Assembly (NCBI GenBank): GCA_963747555.1
Contig: CAVVFZ010000025.1
Coordinates: 124,001-188,000, forward strand
Reading direction: 5' to 3'
DNA: 64,000 nucleotides
DNA from: DUZB01 sp963747555
Lineage (GTDB): Bacteria; Desulfobacterota; DSM-4660; Desulfatiglandales; Desulfatiglandaceae
Position 1 is the stretch's first letter; the number at the start of each line of letters is the position of its first letter. The position numbers and the translations under genes were made by a program. Below are positions 41,458 to 50,933 of this stretch, piece by piece. A model generated the notes under the pieces. The model was not told where the DNA came from. It worked only from the letters and a program-made list of their open reading frames with translations, and ran no database searches.

Positions 41458-43959
41458 ATGGAATTGAAAAACATCAGCAGCAGCGATGCTGAAAAAACGA
41501 GTGTTGAGGATCTTTATAAAGTTCTTGAGAGCCGCCCCGAGGGGCTCAGTCACTCCGAGGCCCAGCAGAGACTGGAGCAGTACGGATCAAATGCCCTCGT
41601 GGAAAAAAAGGTCAGCCCTGTTTTGAAGTTTCTGGGTTATTTCTGGGGTCCAATCCCCTGGATGATCGAAATCGCGGCGGTCCTCTCCGGAGCTGTTCAA
41701 CATTGGGCTGATTTCATCATCATCATCGTCTTGCTCCTCTTCAACGCCGTGATCGGCTTTTGGGAGGAGCACGAGGCTGCAAACGCCCTCGATGCGCTGA
41801 AAGAGCAACTGGCCCTCAAGGCGCGGGTGCGGCGGGAGGGAGAGTGGCAAAGTCTTCCCGCACGGGAACTTGTCCCGGGGGACGTCATCCGCATGCGCGC
41901 CGGAGATATTATCCCGGCCGACGTCAAACTTGTGGAGGGAGACTACCTGAGTGTGGATCAGTCCGCTCTCACTGGGGAGTCCCTGCCTGTTGACAAGAAT
42001 ACGGGTGACGTGGCCTATTCAGGCTCCATAGCGAAACAAGGGGAGATGGTGGGGCTGGTGACCGGGACCGGCGGGGACACCTATTTCGGGCACACGGCAA
42101 AACTGGTGGAGAGTGCGGGGGCGGTTTCCCATTTCCAGAAAGCGGTCCTTCGGGTGGGAAATTTTCTCATCTTCCTGGCGCTCGGGCTCAGCATCATCCT
42201 GGTGGTGGTGGAGTTGGTGCGCGGGGTGAGCATCCTCGATCTTGCCCAGTTTATCCTGATCCTGGTGGTGGCCTCCATCCCGGTGGCCATGCCGGCCGTC
42301 TTATCGGTGACCATGGCCCTGGGCGCTCTCGCCCTCTCCAAGAAAAAAGCCATTGTTTCCCGGCTGCAGTCCATTGAGGAGATGGCCGGGATCGACATTC
42401 TTTGTTCCGATAAAACGGGGACATTAACGCAAAACAAGCTTACCTTGGGCGATCCGATCCCTTTTAAAGCGGGCGATAGCCAGGAATTGATTCTTGCCGG
42501 GTCCCTGGCGTCGAAAGAGGAGGATCAGGACGCCATCGATTCGGCGGTCATTGGAGGGATGGAGGATGTCAGTGTGCTCAAATCATACACGCAGACCCAT
42601 TTCGTTCCGTTCGATCCGGTGAAGAAACGCACCGAGGCCACGGTGAAAGACGGCCGGGGGACCGGCTTCAAGGTCACAAAAGGTGCGCCCCAGATTATTT
42701 TTGACCTGTGCGACCTGGACAAAGAGACCCTTGCCGCGGCTGAAAAATCGGTGGATGAATTGGCCGCCAAGGGATATCGCACCCTCGGGGTTGCCAGGGC
42801 GGAAAGCGATGGAAGATGGCAATTTCTGGGCATCCTTCCCCTGTACGATCCTCCCCGGGAAGACTCCGCCGCCACCATCGCCCAAGCGAAAGAGCACGGG
42901 ATCCAAATGAAGATGTTGACCGGCGACAATGTGGCCATCGGCCGGGAAATCGCCCGCCAACTGGGTATGGGGACCAATATCCAAGCTGCCGACAAGCTCT
43001 TCGGCGGTGAAGGCGAAACCATGCATCTCAGCCACGATGCCGTTCTTAAAATTGAAGCGGCGGACGGATTCGCCCAGGTCTTCCCCGAGCACAAGTACAG
43101 TATCGTCAAGGCCCTGCAGGAGCGGAATCATATCGTGGCCATGACGGGCGACGGGGTGAACGATGCCCCTGCCCTCAAACAGGCGGAAGCGGGGATAGCG
43201 GTCTCGGGGGCCACAAATGCCGCCCAGTCGGCGGCATCCCTCGTCCTGACGGCGCCCGGTCTTTCGGTGATCATCAAAGCGGTGGAGGAAGCGCGGCGTA
43301 TCTTTGAACGGATGATGAGTTATACCATCTACCGCATTGCCATGACCATCGACATCATGTTCTTTGTGGTTCTGGCCATGCTCCTTTTCGATTATTATCC
43401 TCTTACCGCCGTCATGATCATCATCCTGGCCTTGTTGGACGATATTCCCATTATGGCGATCGCCTACGATAACACCTGGCTCAGCCCGAAGCCCGTGCGA
43501 TGGGAGATGCATCGGGTTCTTTCCGTTTCGAGCAGTCTGGGGTTTCTGGCTATCCTGCAGAGCTTCGGCCTGCTCCTCATAGGAAAGGAAGTGCTGCACC
43601 TGGACACGCCTCATCTTCAGACCTTGATCTTTCTGCAGTTGGTGGCGGGGGGGCATCTCATGCTCTTCCTCACACGAACGAAAAAGGCTTTCTGGCGGCC
43701 TCCGTACCCCTCCTGGCAGCTTTTCTGGGCTATTGTAGGAACCCAGGTCTTTGCTCTCCTTATGACGGGGTTCGGCTGGCTGGTGCCTGCTCTTTCCTGG
43801 AAGGTGATCGGCATTGTCTGGATATACAATCTGGTCTGGATGGTGATTCAAGATGGGATAAAACTGGGTGTCTACCGGCTCATCGAAAACCGGGCCAAAC
43901 ACCATCGAAACTTCCTGCATACCATGAATCAACCCCTGCATTCTCATCCGAAGACTTGA
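41458..43959 (+). CDS. P3A-type proton-exporting P-type ATPase
   Basis: 833 aa, full length, inner membrane. N-terminal cation-ATPase domain (15-80), two helices, actuator domain with LTGES (171-175), helices 3-4 with VASIPVAMPAV (PVAMP matches proton pumps), phosphorylation site D318 (SDKTGTLTQN), nucleotide domain (KGAP), hinge MTGDGVNDAPALKQADIG-like near 570, and helices 5-10 with LLDDIPIMAIAYDNT, the helix 6 signature of plasma-membrane H+-ATPases. It pumps protons out at ATP cost and would serve pH or potential control. GGGAG precedes the ATG. Confidence 0.93.
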   Translation: MELKNISSSDAEKTSVEDLYKVLESRPEGLSHSEAQQRLEQYGSNALVEKKVSPVLKFLGYFWGPIPWMIEIAAVLSGAVQHWADFIIIIVLLLFNAVIGFWEEHEAANALDALKEQLALKARVRREGEWQSLPARELVPGDVIRMRAGDIIPADVKLVEGDYLSVDQSALTGESLPVDKNTGDVAYSGSIAKQGEMVGLVTGTGGDTYFGHTAKLVESAGAVSHFQKAVLRVGNFLIFLALGLSIILVVVELVRGVSILDLAQFILILVVASIPVAMPAVLSVTMALGALALSKKKAIVSRLQSIEEMAGIDILCSDKTGTLTQNKLTLGDPIPFKAGDSQELILAGSLASKEEDQDAIDSAVIGGMEDVSVLKSYTQTHFVPFDPVKKRTEATVKDGRGTGFKVTKGAPQIIFDLCDLDKETLAAAEKSVDELAAKGYRTLGVARAESDGRWQFLGILPLYDPPREDSAATIAQAKEHGIQMKMLTGDNVAIGREIARQLGMGTNIQAADKLFGGEGETMHLSHDAVLKIEAADGFAQVFPEHKYSIVKALQERNHIVAMTGDGVNDAPALKQAEAGIAVSGATNAAQSAASLVLTAPGLSVIIKAVEEARRIFERMMSYTIYRIAMTIDIMFFVVLAMLLFDYYPLTAVMIIILALLDDIPIMAIAYDNTWLSPKPVRWEMHRVLSVSSSLGFLAILQSFGLLLIGKEVLHLDTPHLQTLIFLQLVAGGHLMLFLTRTKKAFWRPPYPSWQLFWAIVGTQVFALLMTGFGWLVPALSWKVIGIVWIYNLVWMVIQDGIKLGVYRLIENRAKHHRNFLHTMNQPLHSHPKT

Positions 43960-43978
43960 GATTTTAGGAGGTGCAATC

Positions 43979-45229
43979 ATGAAAAAACGAATGAGGGCAT
44001 TTTTTCAATTTTCATTTATTGCATTTTTTTCCTCCGTAACCTTTGCCTCAATCAATCTTTTTCCGTCTGTTGAAGCGCTTTCGGCTCAGGTAACCATTGC
44101 CTGGGATCCGAATACCGAGATGGACCTGGCCGGCTATCGGATCTACTATGGTTTTGAAAGCGGAATTTATACCTACAGTGTGGATGTCGGCGATCAGTCA
44201 AGCTATTCCTTTACAGATATGGAGCCAAACCGGATTTACTACTTTGCCGTTACCGCCTATAGTATCAGTGGTCATGAAAGTGATTTTTCGGAAGAAATTT
44301 CCTTCCTGATGCCGGAAGAAAATCTGCCCCCGGTCGCAGACGCCGGTCCGGACCAAACGGTGCTTGAGGGGGCTGCCGTAATATTGAACGGAAACAACTC
44401 CACAGATCCAAACGGGGATATTTTCAGCCACATATGGGAACAAACTGATGGCCCCCCTGTTGCACTTCTGCCTACGGTGGATGGGAGAGTAACCTTTACG
44501 TCGCCGTCTGTGGGCCCGGATGGGGCTTCTCTCTCCTTTCGGCTTACGGTTCTGGATAGCACGGGCCTGCAGTCTGAAGATTACTGCATCGTCAACGTAT
44601 CTTGGGGTAATATTCCACCTGCGGCAAACGCCTCCTTGGACCAGGCTGTGGACAGAGGGGATACCGTAATACTCAACGGTTCGGATTCATCAGACCCGGA
44701 CGATGGCATTGCCTCTTTTCTCTGGGAACAGACCGGGGGGCCAACGGTTAATATTTCAGATCCGACAGGCATTCAACCTGTTTTCGTGGCGCCGGATGGA
44801 TCCTCTCAAGATGTATCACTGACCTTTCAATTGACTGTTGAGGATGCTGGAGGTCTGAGATCGAGAGATACCTGTGTAGTGAATGTTTCCTCCACCAACA
44901 TTCCGCCTGTAGCCGATGCGGGTCCTGATCAACAGGCAAATACTGGAAATATAGTGACCCTTGACGGATCAAGCTCCTTTGATCCGGATGACGGCGTAGC
45001 TTTTGTTCGATGGAAACAGCTCAGTGGAAAGCCCGTGAGATTCTGGAATCCTTTAGCACTCAAAGTACGTTTCATTGTTCCGGATGGGATCGCTGAAGGG
45101 GAGTCTTTGACCTTCCAGATTACAGTGACCGATATCGCTGGCCTGGCCTCTCAAGATGCCTGCACGGTTATGATTGGGGGAAACGGCTGGGAGATGCCGT
45201 TACATTACGGATACCCGGGTCGGTTCTGA
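43979..45229 (+). CDS. Secreted protein with FN3 and three PKD-like domains
   Basis: 416 aa with a signal peptide (residues 1-36, basic start then FSFIAFFSSVTFASI). Residues about 37-110 form a fibronectin type III domain (VTIAWDPNTEMDLAGYRIYYG). Three repeats of about 95 residues follow, each starting PPVADAGPDQ or close, with SxDPDD and WEQTGGP, i.e. PKD/REJ-type beta sandwiches near 116-205, 213-302 and 310-400. There is no enzyme domain. It is probably a cell-surface or matrix adhesin. AGGAGG precedes the ATG. Only 19 bases separate it from the ATPase stop. It is convergent with polX. Confidence 0.85.
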   Translation: MKKRMRAFFQFSFIAFFSSVTFASINLFPSVEALSAQVTIAWDPNTEMDLAGYRIYYGFESGIYTYSVDVGDQSSYSFTDMEPNRIYYFAVTAYSISGHESDFSEEISFLMPEENLPPVADAGPDQTVLEGAAVILNGNNSTDPNGDIFSHIWEQTDGPPVALLPTVDGRVTFTSPSVGPDGASLSFRLTVLDSTGLQSEDYCIVNVSWGNIPPAANASLDQAVDRGDTVILNGSDSSDPDDGIASFLWEQTGGPTVNISDPTGIQPVFVAPDGSSQDVSLTFQLTVEDAGGLRSRDTCVVNVSSTNIPPVADAGPDQQANTGNIVTLDGSSSFDPDDGVAFVRWKQLSGKPVRFWNPLALKVRFIVPDGIAEGESLTFQITVTDIAGLASQDACTVMIGGNGWEMPLHYGYPGRF

Positions 45230-45242
45230 TTTGTTCGGGAAC

Positions 45243-46964
45243 CTAATCTCTTTTCAACACGTTCCTCAGTCGTTTCAGAGAAAGGGTGTTAATGACATCC
45301 TTCGCTTCGAGCCAGCCCCTTCGGGCCTGGTAGAGTCCGAATCGCATGAGACCCAGATCCGCGGTGCTGTGGGCATCAGTGGAGATGACCACCTTCACTC
45401 CCATCTCTTTTGCCATTTTGCAATGCACGTCAGTAAGATCAAGGCGCTCCGGGTGGGCATTGAGTTCCAGGAAACAACCCCGGTCTCCGACCTTCTCCAT
45501 GATACGCTCCATGTCCACTTCGTATGGCCTTCGTTCATTAATGAGACGGCCGGTGGGATGGGCCAGGATATTGAACCAGGGGTTGTCCATGGCACGGAGG
45601 ATGCGCTCGGTCTGTTTTTCTCTCGGAAGATTTTGTTTATAGTGGACGGAGCAGACCCTCAGATCAAGCCCCTTGAGGATCTCATCCGGCAAATCGAGGC
45701 TTCCGTCTTCAAGGATATCCACTTCAATCCCTTTTAAGAGTACGAAATCTTTCAAGGTCTCGTTAAAGCGATCAATCTTTTTGATCTGTTTCTCCAGGCG
45801 TTTGGCATCCAGGCCATGGGCCATGCTAACCATTTTCGAGTGATCCGTTATGGCCAGGTATTCATATCCCAGATTTCGAGCGGCTTCAGCCATCTCTTCC
45901 AGCGTGGCCCGCCCGTCCGTTTCTCTGGTATGTGCATGCAGGTCCCCCCGGATCTGCTTTATGGTGATCAGGTTCGGCAGCGTGTTGTTCAGGGCGGCAT
46001 CCAGTTCTCCCCGATCCTCTCTGAGTTCCGGTTCCATATAGGGAAGTCCCACTGTTCGGTAAACCTCTTCTTCGGTCTTCCCCGCGATCCGTTTCTCTCC
46101 CCTGAACACACCGTACTCGTTGATCTTGAGATCCTTCTTGACCGCCATTTTCCGGACGGCGATGTTGTGGGCCTTGGATCCGGTAAAATAGTGAAGGGCA
46201 GCGCCATAGCTGGCCTGGGGAACGACCCGGAGGTCCACCTGAAGACCCGAACGCAGCATCACGGTTGAGCGGGTTTGTCCCTTTGAAACAACCTTTTGAA
46301 CGTCCTCATAATCCACGAAGCGATCCATGACCCCGGCGTCTTTTCTGGAGGCGGCCAGAATATCCAGATCGCCCACGGTCTCCTTTTTGCGCCGGAAACT
46401 ACCCGCCACGGTAACCTCCTTGATTCCATCGGCTTGTTTGAGATAGGACACCAGGGCTCTTGCATACTGTTCGGCTTCCAGAAGTTTGATGCGCTTTTCC
46501 TCCGCTTCGTCCTGTCGGAGCGCCTCACGGATGGAATGCTCCGTTTTTTCTCCGAAACCCTCCACCTGCTTGACCCGCCCTTTCTCGGCCGCCTGTTTGA
46601 GCTCTTGGGGAGTCTCTATGCCCAGGGCGGAATGAAGCGCCTTGACCCGTTTCGGACCCAATCCGGGAATTTTTGTCAGGTCCGCCAACTCCGGGGAGAT
46701 GCGTTCTCCCAGTTCCTTCAGTTGCGAAAGCGTACCGGTTTCAACGATCTCCTTGATTTTGCCGGCAAGGTCTTTGCCGATCCCGGGCAGGGCGGTCAGA
46801 TCCTTTTCCGAATGGACCATATCCGAGATGTCATGGGGCAGTCCGGCGACCGTTCGGGCCGCGTTCCGGTAGGCCCTTACCCTGAAAGGGTTCGCATCTT
46901 CAATTTCAAGGAGATCAGCCATCGTCGTGAATATCTTGGCAACATCTATGTTTTGAATGGGCAT
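45243..46964 (-). CDS. polX: DNA polymerase/3'-5' exonuclease PolX
   Basis: 573 aa, family X polymerase fused to a PHP phosphoesterase, a base-excision repair gap filler. N-terminal helix-hairpin-helix regions (LPGIGKDLAGKI near 60, IPGLGPKRVKAL near 100), polymerase nucleotidyltransferase site GSFRRKKETVGDLDIL near 190 with the catalytic aspartates, then the PHP domain from about 340 (DLHAHTRETDG, ITDHS, AHPTGR, STDAH metal ligands). All key motifs are present. Its start codon overlaps the end of the DUF488 gene by 19 bases, so the two are coupled. Confidence 0.95.
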   Translation of the reverse strand: MPIQNIDVAKIFTTMADLLEIEDANPFRVRAYRNAARTVAGLPHDISDMVHSEKDLTALPGIGKDLAGKIKEIVETGTLSQLKELGERISPELADLTKIPGLGPKRVKALHSALGIETPQELKQAAEKGRVKQVEGFGEKTEHSIREALRQDEAEEKRIKLLEAEQYARALVSYLKQADGIKEVTVAGSFRRKKETVGDLDILAASRKDAGVMDRFVDYEDVQKVVSKGQTRSTVMLRSGLQVDLRVVPQASYGAALHYFTGSKAHNIAVRKMAVKKDLKINEYGVFRGEKRIAGKTEEEVYRTVGLPYMEPELREDRGELDAALNNTLPNLITIKQIRGDLHAHTRETDGRATLEEMAEAARNLGYEYLAITDHSKMVSMAHGLDAKRLEKQIKKIDRFNETLKDFVLLKGIEVDILEDGSLDLPDEILKGLDLRVCSVHYKQNLPREKQTERILRAMDNPWFNILAHPTGRLINERRPYEVDMERIMEKVGDRGCFLELNAHPERLDLTDVHCKMAKEMGVKVVISTDAHSTADLGLMRFGLYQARRGWLEAKDVINTLSLKRLRNVLKRD

Positions 46965-47314
46965 GGCGGATCTTCTTCCATATATTGCTTTAAGACAACG
47001 GCATTGTTGTGTTGTTCGTCTTTTGCTCCATAAATGAGTGTCACTCGTCCTCCTTCGACGATTTCACACAGTTTTTTCACGACCTCTTCATTCTCTTTTA
47101 ACTCGTTGATATATTTTTTCCTGAATGCATCCCATCTGTCCGGATCGTGGCCGAACCATTTTCTCAGGTCATCGCTGGGTGCTATTTCTTTGAGCCAAAC
47201 ATCAATCCGGGCCTCTTCCTTTTTCACGCCTCGAGGCCATAGTTTGTCTACTAATACGCGCGTACCATCGGTGGATGCCGGTTCTTCGTAGGCCCTTTTC
47301 AACCAGATTTGCAT
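46946..47314 (-). CDS. DUF488 family protein
   Basis: 122 aa. Matches the DUF488 pattern: LKRAYEEP at the start, RVLVDKLWPRGV, WLKEIAPSDDLRKWFGHDP, and TLIYGAKD near the end. Function unknown in the family; soluble, small, with an arginine- and tryptophan-rich pocket. The ATG at 47314 is chosen because AGGAGG lies six bases upstream. It overlaps polX by 19 bases. A single arm of the palindromic element lies 29 bases upstream. Confidence 0.88.
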   Translation of the reverse strand: MQIWLKRAYEEPASTDGTRVLVDKLWPRGVKKEEARIDVWLKEIAPSDDLRKWFGHDPDRWDAFRKKYINELKENEEVVKKLCEIVEGGRVTLIYGAKDEQHNNAVVLKQYMEEDPPCPFKT

Positions 47315-47342
47315 CACCAGCCTCCTTTATGTATCTTATTTT

Positions 47343-47414
47343 ATATCTTATTCGAATTTCCTGGTAAACCATTTTAGATTCAGCAAATCCATTCCGTCAC
47401 AGGGTCTTTTTTCG
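47343..47414 (+). repeat. Palindromic element, single left arm
   Basis: ATATCTTATTCGAATTTCC, then AATCCATTCCGTCAC, ending GGGTCTTTTTTCG: the outer part of a left arm only. It lies 120 bases upstream of a full copy in the same orientation. Confidence 0.7.
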
Positions 47415-47535
47415 TTTTGATAGGGAATTTATTATCATTTTAAGGTGGATGCGGGAATAGGGTAAATTGTGTATTTTGGATCCGTTGGGAGCTAAGCGGG
47501 AAGACTGGGAGGGATTATGTGAATTACATATTTTT

Positions 47536-47791
47536 GTGTCCTATTCAAATTCCTTGGTAGCGGAGTACGCACCCAAAGAACCATTCCGTCACGAGGTCTT
47601 TTTTGTTGCCGCATCTGATTCCTGCGGATGCACCGGTCCTTCCATGCTGGTACGGGAAAATGGTGGCATATCAATAGCTGACTTGTATCGGCACAGAAGG
47701 ACCTCTCGACGGTCCGTGAAGGTCCATCCAAGATGCGGCAACAAAAAAGACCTCGTGACTCCATTTCTGTCAGGATTTTTGAATAGGATAC
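47536..47791 (+). repeat. Palindromic dispersed element, full copy 5
   Basis: 256-bp copy with terminus GTGTCCTATTCAAA and its inverse, and all three stems conserved. It lies between the DUF488 gene and cooS, about 280 bases before the cooS start. Confidence 0.9.
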
Positions 47792-48071
47792 CTATTTTTT
47801 CTCTCGTATATACTTGATTTACCCGATTGCCTTTCTTTTCCCTGGATGGAGAATGAATAAACAAGGCTGAAAAGAGGGGAAAATAACAGCCGAATGCTCA
47901 AAAGCCAATGCTCGTGAATGAATGTCATTCGCTGTTTCTTCCTCGTTCCCATGGTCCTCCGTGGGAATGAGGAGTAAATCGCCCAATCGGGATCCGGCGG
48001 ATATGGGATTGGGTCCTGAAACCTGAAAGCTTGGTTCTATTTTGACAACATCCACTCGAAAGGAGAGACCC
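47792..48071. other. Intergenic region upstream of cooS
   Basis: About 280 bases with no gene, no CCCCAT box and no further element copy. The cooS ribosome-binding site AAAGGAGAG is at its right end. Confidence 0.5.
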
Positions 48072-49976
48072 ATGGAAGGAGAAAGAATTTCGTATCATGA
48101 ATCGGTCCGAAAGATGTACGAAAGGATCAAAAAGGATAATATGAACAATATCTGGGATCGCTATGAGGCCCAGGGATTGGGTAAAGATCCGGATCAAAGG
48201 TGCCCTTTCTGCATGGGGGGCGTTCGCTGCGATCTTTGTTCAAACGGTCCCTGCAGGGCGGATGCGGGAAAGGACAAAAGGGGCGTTTGCGGTATCGATG
48301 CAGATGGAATGGCCATGCGCATGATGGTCCTGAGGAATATCATGGGGGCGTCCACCTATCATTATCACACCGAGCAAACCATGAAGACGCTCAGGGCCAC
48401 CGCGGAAGGAAAGACCCCGTTTCAAATACTGGAAGGGGAAAAACTTATAAATTTTTCAGAGCGCCTGGGGGTGAGATCCACGGGTTCCGTTCCGGAAACC
48501 GCCCTCGCATTGTGTGATTTCGCCGAGACCGATTTCAACAGAAAGGCGGACGAGCCAAGCCGGATTGTCGAGAAGCTGGCTACCGAAGAGCGAAAGGCCG
48601 TATGGAAAAAATTGGATATATTTCCCGGCGGAATTTATGGCGAGATGATGCGGGCCACAAGTTCCTGCCTGACGAACGTGGATGGTTACTATGTTAGCCT
48701 GGCCCTCAAAGCCATGCGTATGTCTATCGCCATGGCCTATCAGAGTCAAATTATCAATGAGTATTGCCAGGATGTCCTCTTCGGCATCCCAAGACCCCAC
48801 CCCATGCGCGTGGATCTCGGTGTATTGGAACCGGATTATGTGAATATCCTCCCCAACGGACACGAGCCTTTCCTGGGTTTTGCCATGGTCCAACTGGCCC
48901 GGAAACCGGAATGGCAGCAAAAGGCCAGGGACGTGGGCGCAAAGGGGCTTCGAATAATCGCCAATATCGAAACAGGACAGGAAATGATCCAGAGATGGAA
49001 AATGGACGATGCCTTCTATGGGTTTACCGGCAACTGGATCATGCAGGAGGCGATCCTGGCAAGCGGTTGCGTCGACTTATTCGCCTGCGACATGAACTGT
49101 TCCATGCCCATCGATCCCCTGTACGCCTCGAAATACAAATTCAAGCTTATCCCGGTGAGCGATCTGGTTGCATTTGACGGTATTACGGATCGGATCAATT
49201 ATGTTCCATGGAAGGCCGAGGAGCAGGCCGCGCAGCTTCTGCGGATGGGGATAGAAAATTTCAGGGAAAGAAATTCCACGGTCGAAGCCGTTACGCACCT
49301 GCCCATGAAAGAGGCCGTGGTAGGCTTCTCTTCGGAGAGTATCCTGGATGCCCTGGGTGGAAGCCTGGATCCCCTTCTGGATGCTATCAAGAAGGGAACC
49401 ATTCAAGGAGTGGCAGGCTTTGTCTCCTGCACCACACTTCGGGACTACGGCCAGGATGTCCACAGCATGGCCGTGGCAAAGGAATTGATCAAGCGGGATG
49501 TTCTGGTCCTGTCCATGGGGTGCGGGAACGCGGCTCTGCAGGTAGGCGGGCTCTGCGGTCTGGAAGCAAAAGAACTTGCCGGACCCGGCCTGAAGGCGAT
49601 ATGCGAGGCCCTGAAAATACCCCCCGTGCTCAGTTACGGCACCTGTACGGATACGGGGCGGATCGCTGATCTTCTTGCCGCGATCTCCGGAGCCCTGGGC
49701 GGTGTGCCGATCCCCGATCTTCCCGTGGTTGCCGCGGCGCCCGAATACATGGAGCAAAAGGCCACCATTGATGCCGTATTCGCCCTGGCCCTGGGCCTTT
49801 ACACCTACGTGAATCCCGTTCCCACGGTGACCGGCGCGCCGAATCTGGTCAAACTTCTGACGCAGGATTGTTCGGATGTGACGGGAGGAATACTTAATGT
49901 GGAAAAGGACCCGGTGAAGGCGGTGGATATGATGTTCAATCACATTCAGGCAAAGCGTAAGGCCTTGGGCATATGA
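48072..49976 (+). CDS. cooS: CooS-type carbon monoxide dehydrogenase homologue with altered C-cluster ligand
   Basis: 634 aa, full length. The D-cluster is of CxxC type (C44, C47), as in Desulfovibrio vulgaris CODH where it is [2Fe-2S]. The B-cluster has C53, C56, C61 and C73. C-cluster ligands by alignment with Carboxydothermus CODH-II: H264, C343, C453, C484 and C525 are present, but the Cys of the conserved GICCTGNE is Glu300 (ANIETGQE). The catalytic Lys (EQKATID) is kept. So the Ni,Fe cluster may be altered, and CO oxidation is not assured. CODH-scaffold proteins with changed C-clusters and other activities (CooS-V) are known. No cooC, cooF or acetyl-CoA synthase gene is nearby. Confidence 0.9.
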   Translation: MEGERISYHESVRKMYERIKKDNMNNIWDRYEAQGLGKDPDQRCPFCMGGVRCDLCSNGPCRADAGKDKRGVCGIDADGMAMRMMVLRNIMGASTYHYHTEQTMKTLRATAEGKTPFQILEGEKLINFSERLGVRSTGSVPETALALCDFAETDFNRKADEPSRIVEKLATEERKAVWKKLDIFPGGIYGEMMRATSSCLTNVDGYYVSLALKAMRMSIAMAYQSQIINEYCQDVLFGIPRPHPMRVDLGVLEPDYVNILPNGHEPFLGFAMVQLARKPEWQQKARDVGAKGLRIIANIETGQEMIQRWKMDDAFYGFTGNWIMQEAILASGCVDLFACDMNCSMPIDPLYASKYKFKLIPVSDLVAFDGITDRINYVPWKAEEQAAQLLRMGIENFRERNSTVEAVTHLPMKEAVVGFSSESILDALGGSLDPLLDAIKKGTIQGVAGFVSCTTLRDYGQDVHSMAVAKELIKRDVLVLSMGCGNAALQVGGLCGLEAKELAGPGLKAICEALKIPPVLSYGTCTDTGRIADLLAAISGALGGVPIPDLPVVAAAPEYMEQKATIDAVFALALGLYTYVNPVPTVTGAPNLVKLLTQDCSDVTGGILNVEKDPVKAVDMMFNHIQAKRKALGI

Positions 49977-50045
49977 GGTAGAGAGGAGATGTGAATCGCG
50001 GCCGGGCTAATAAAAGAAACTCGGGGTTTTGTATATGGGTCCTGT

Positions 50046-50124
50046 ATCGAAATCGGGATCGAAGTCGGCATCGCGCCATTCTAAGTGCCTGCCTTTCGAT
50101 ACCGATAGCGATTTCGATTTCGAT
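50046..50124. repeat. ATCGAAATC-type imperfect inverted repeat
   Basis: ATCGAAATCGGGATCGAAGT and its degenerate inverse (GATTTCGATTTCGAT) flank a 25-base centre, 70 bases after cooS. It could fold as a long hairpin and act as terminator or spacer; such GATTTCGATTTCGAT-type DNA is often repetitive. Confidence 0.5.
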
Positions 50125-50185
50125 GGAACGGGAATAGTTTCCGGCTGTAACCGTTAGAAAGGGCTCTTTGGCGAGAATGAATCCT

Positions 50186-50827
50186 CTATTCCTTCCAACC
50201 ATGCTCTCCTATCAGGCTCACAAAGCGGACGCCTCCCAGCGATCTTTTGCGGAACTCGTTTCCATTTTTTGTGATCTTGATCAGTTCCTGTGAGATTCTG
50301 TCCCCAACGGGGATTACAAGGCGGCCTCCCTCCGCCATCTGTTCAAATAATGGTTCCGGGATATGGGGGGCCGCCGCCGTGACGATGATCGCATCATAAG
50401 GGGCGTTTTCCTTCCAGCCCGAGGTCCCATCGTCGAGTTTGAATTGGACATTGATATATCCCAGTTCACCCAAAAGCTCTTTTGCGTTATCGAGAAGTGT
50501 GCCGATTCGTTCGACCGTATAGACTTTTTTGGAGAGTTCAGCCAGGATGGCGGCCTGATATCCGCTGCCCGTGCCGATTTCCAGAGTTCTTTCTTCCCCT
50601 GTGAGTTCCAGTGCCTCGGTCATGTAGGCGACAATGTAAGGCTGGGATATCGTCTGGCCATTCCCGATAGGCAATGGACCGTCCTCGTAGGCCTGGTCTT
50701 CGCGGTAATCGGGCAGAAATCGCTCTCTCGGAATCCTTCGCATGGCGGCCAGCACGCCGGGATCGGTGATTCCCCGAGCCATGAGTTGCTTCGTGACCAT
50801 GTTGTTTCTGGCTGATAGGCTATCCAT
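50186..50827 (-). CDS. pcm: Protein-L-isoaspartate O-methyltransferase
   Basis: 213 aa, SAM-dependent repair of isoaspartyl residues in aged proteins, cytoplasmic. Conserved DRERFLP-type segment (PRERFLPDY), GNGQTISQPYIVA, SAM motif LEIGTGSGYQAAIL, YTVERI, DGTSGW and IIVTAAAPHIPEP, all in order and complete. It is a stand-alone gene between cooS and the small gene at 50934. A stress-survival role fits the neighbourhood. Confidence 0.95.
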   Translation of the reverse strand: MDSLSARNNMVTKQLMARGITDPGVLAAMRRIPRERFLPDYREDQAYEDGPLPIGNGQTISQPYIVAYMTEALELTGEERTLEIGTGSGYQAAILAELSKKVYTVERIGTLLDNAKELLGELGYINVQFKLDDGTSGWKENAPYDAIIVTAAAPHIPEPLFEQMAEGGRLVIPVGDRISQELIKITKNGNEFRKRSLGGVRFVSLIGEHGWKE

Positions 50828-50933
50828 ATGTTTCTACATCTCCATGACCCATTCAGTTGCATTCTTTGAGACAGAAATGGGAACTCAGCCGATGGCCGGG
50901 TTCCCATTAAAGAGAGATCCTGCCCCCGATCGT

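Noticed and set aside
43500..43980. Long open frames antisense and out of frame to the P3A ATPase
   Set aside because: High-GC shadow frames without start signals or homology; the ATPase frame is unbroken.
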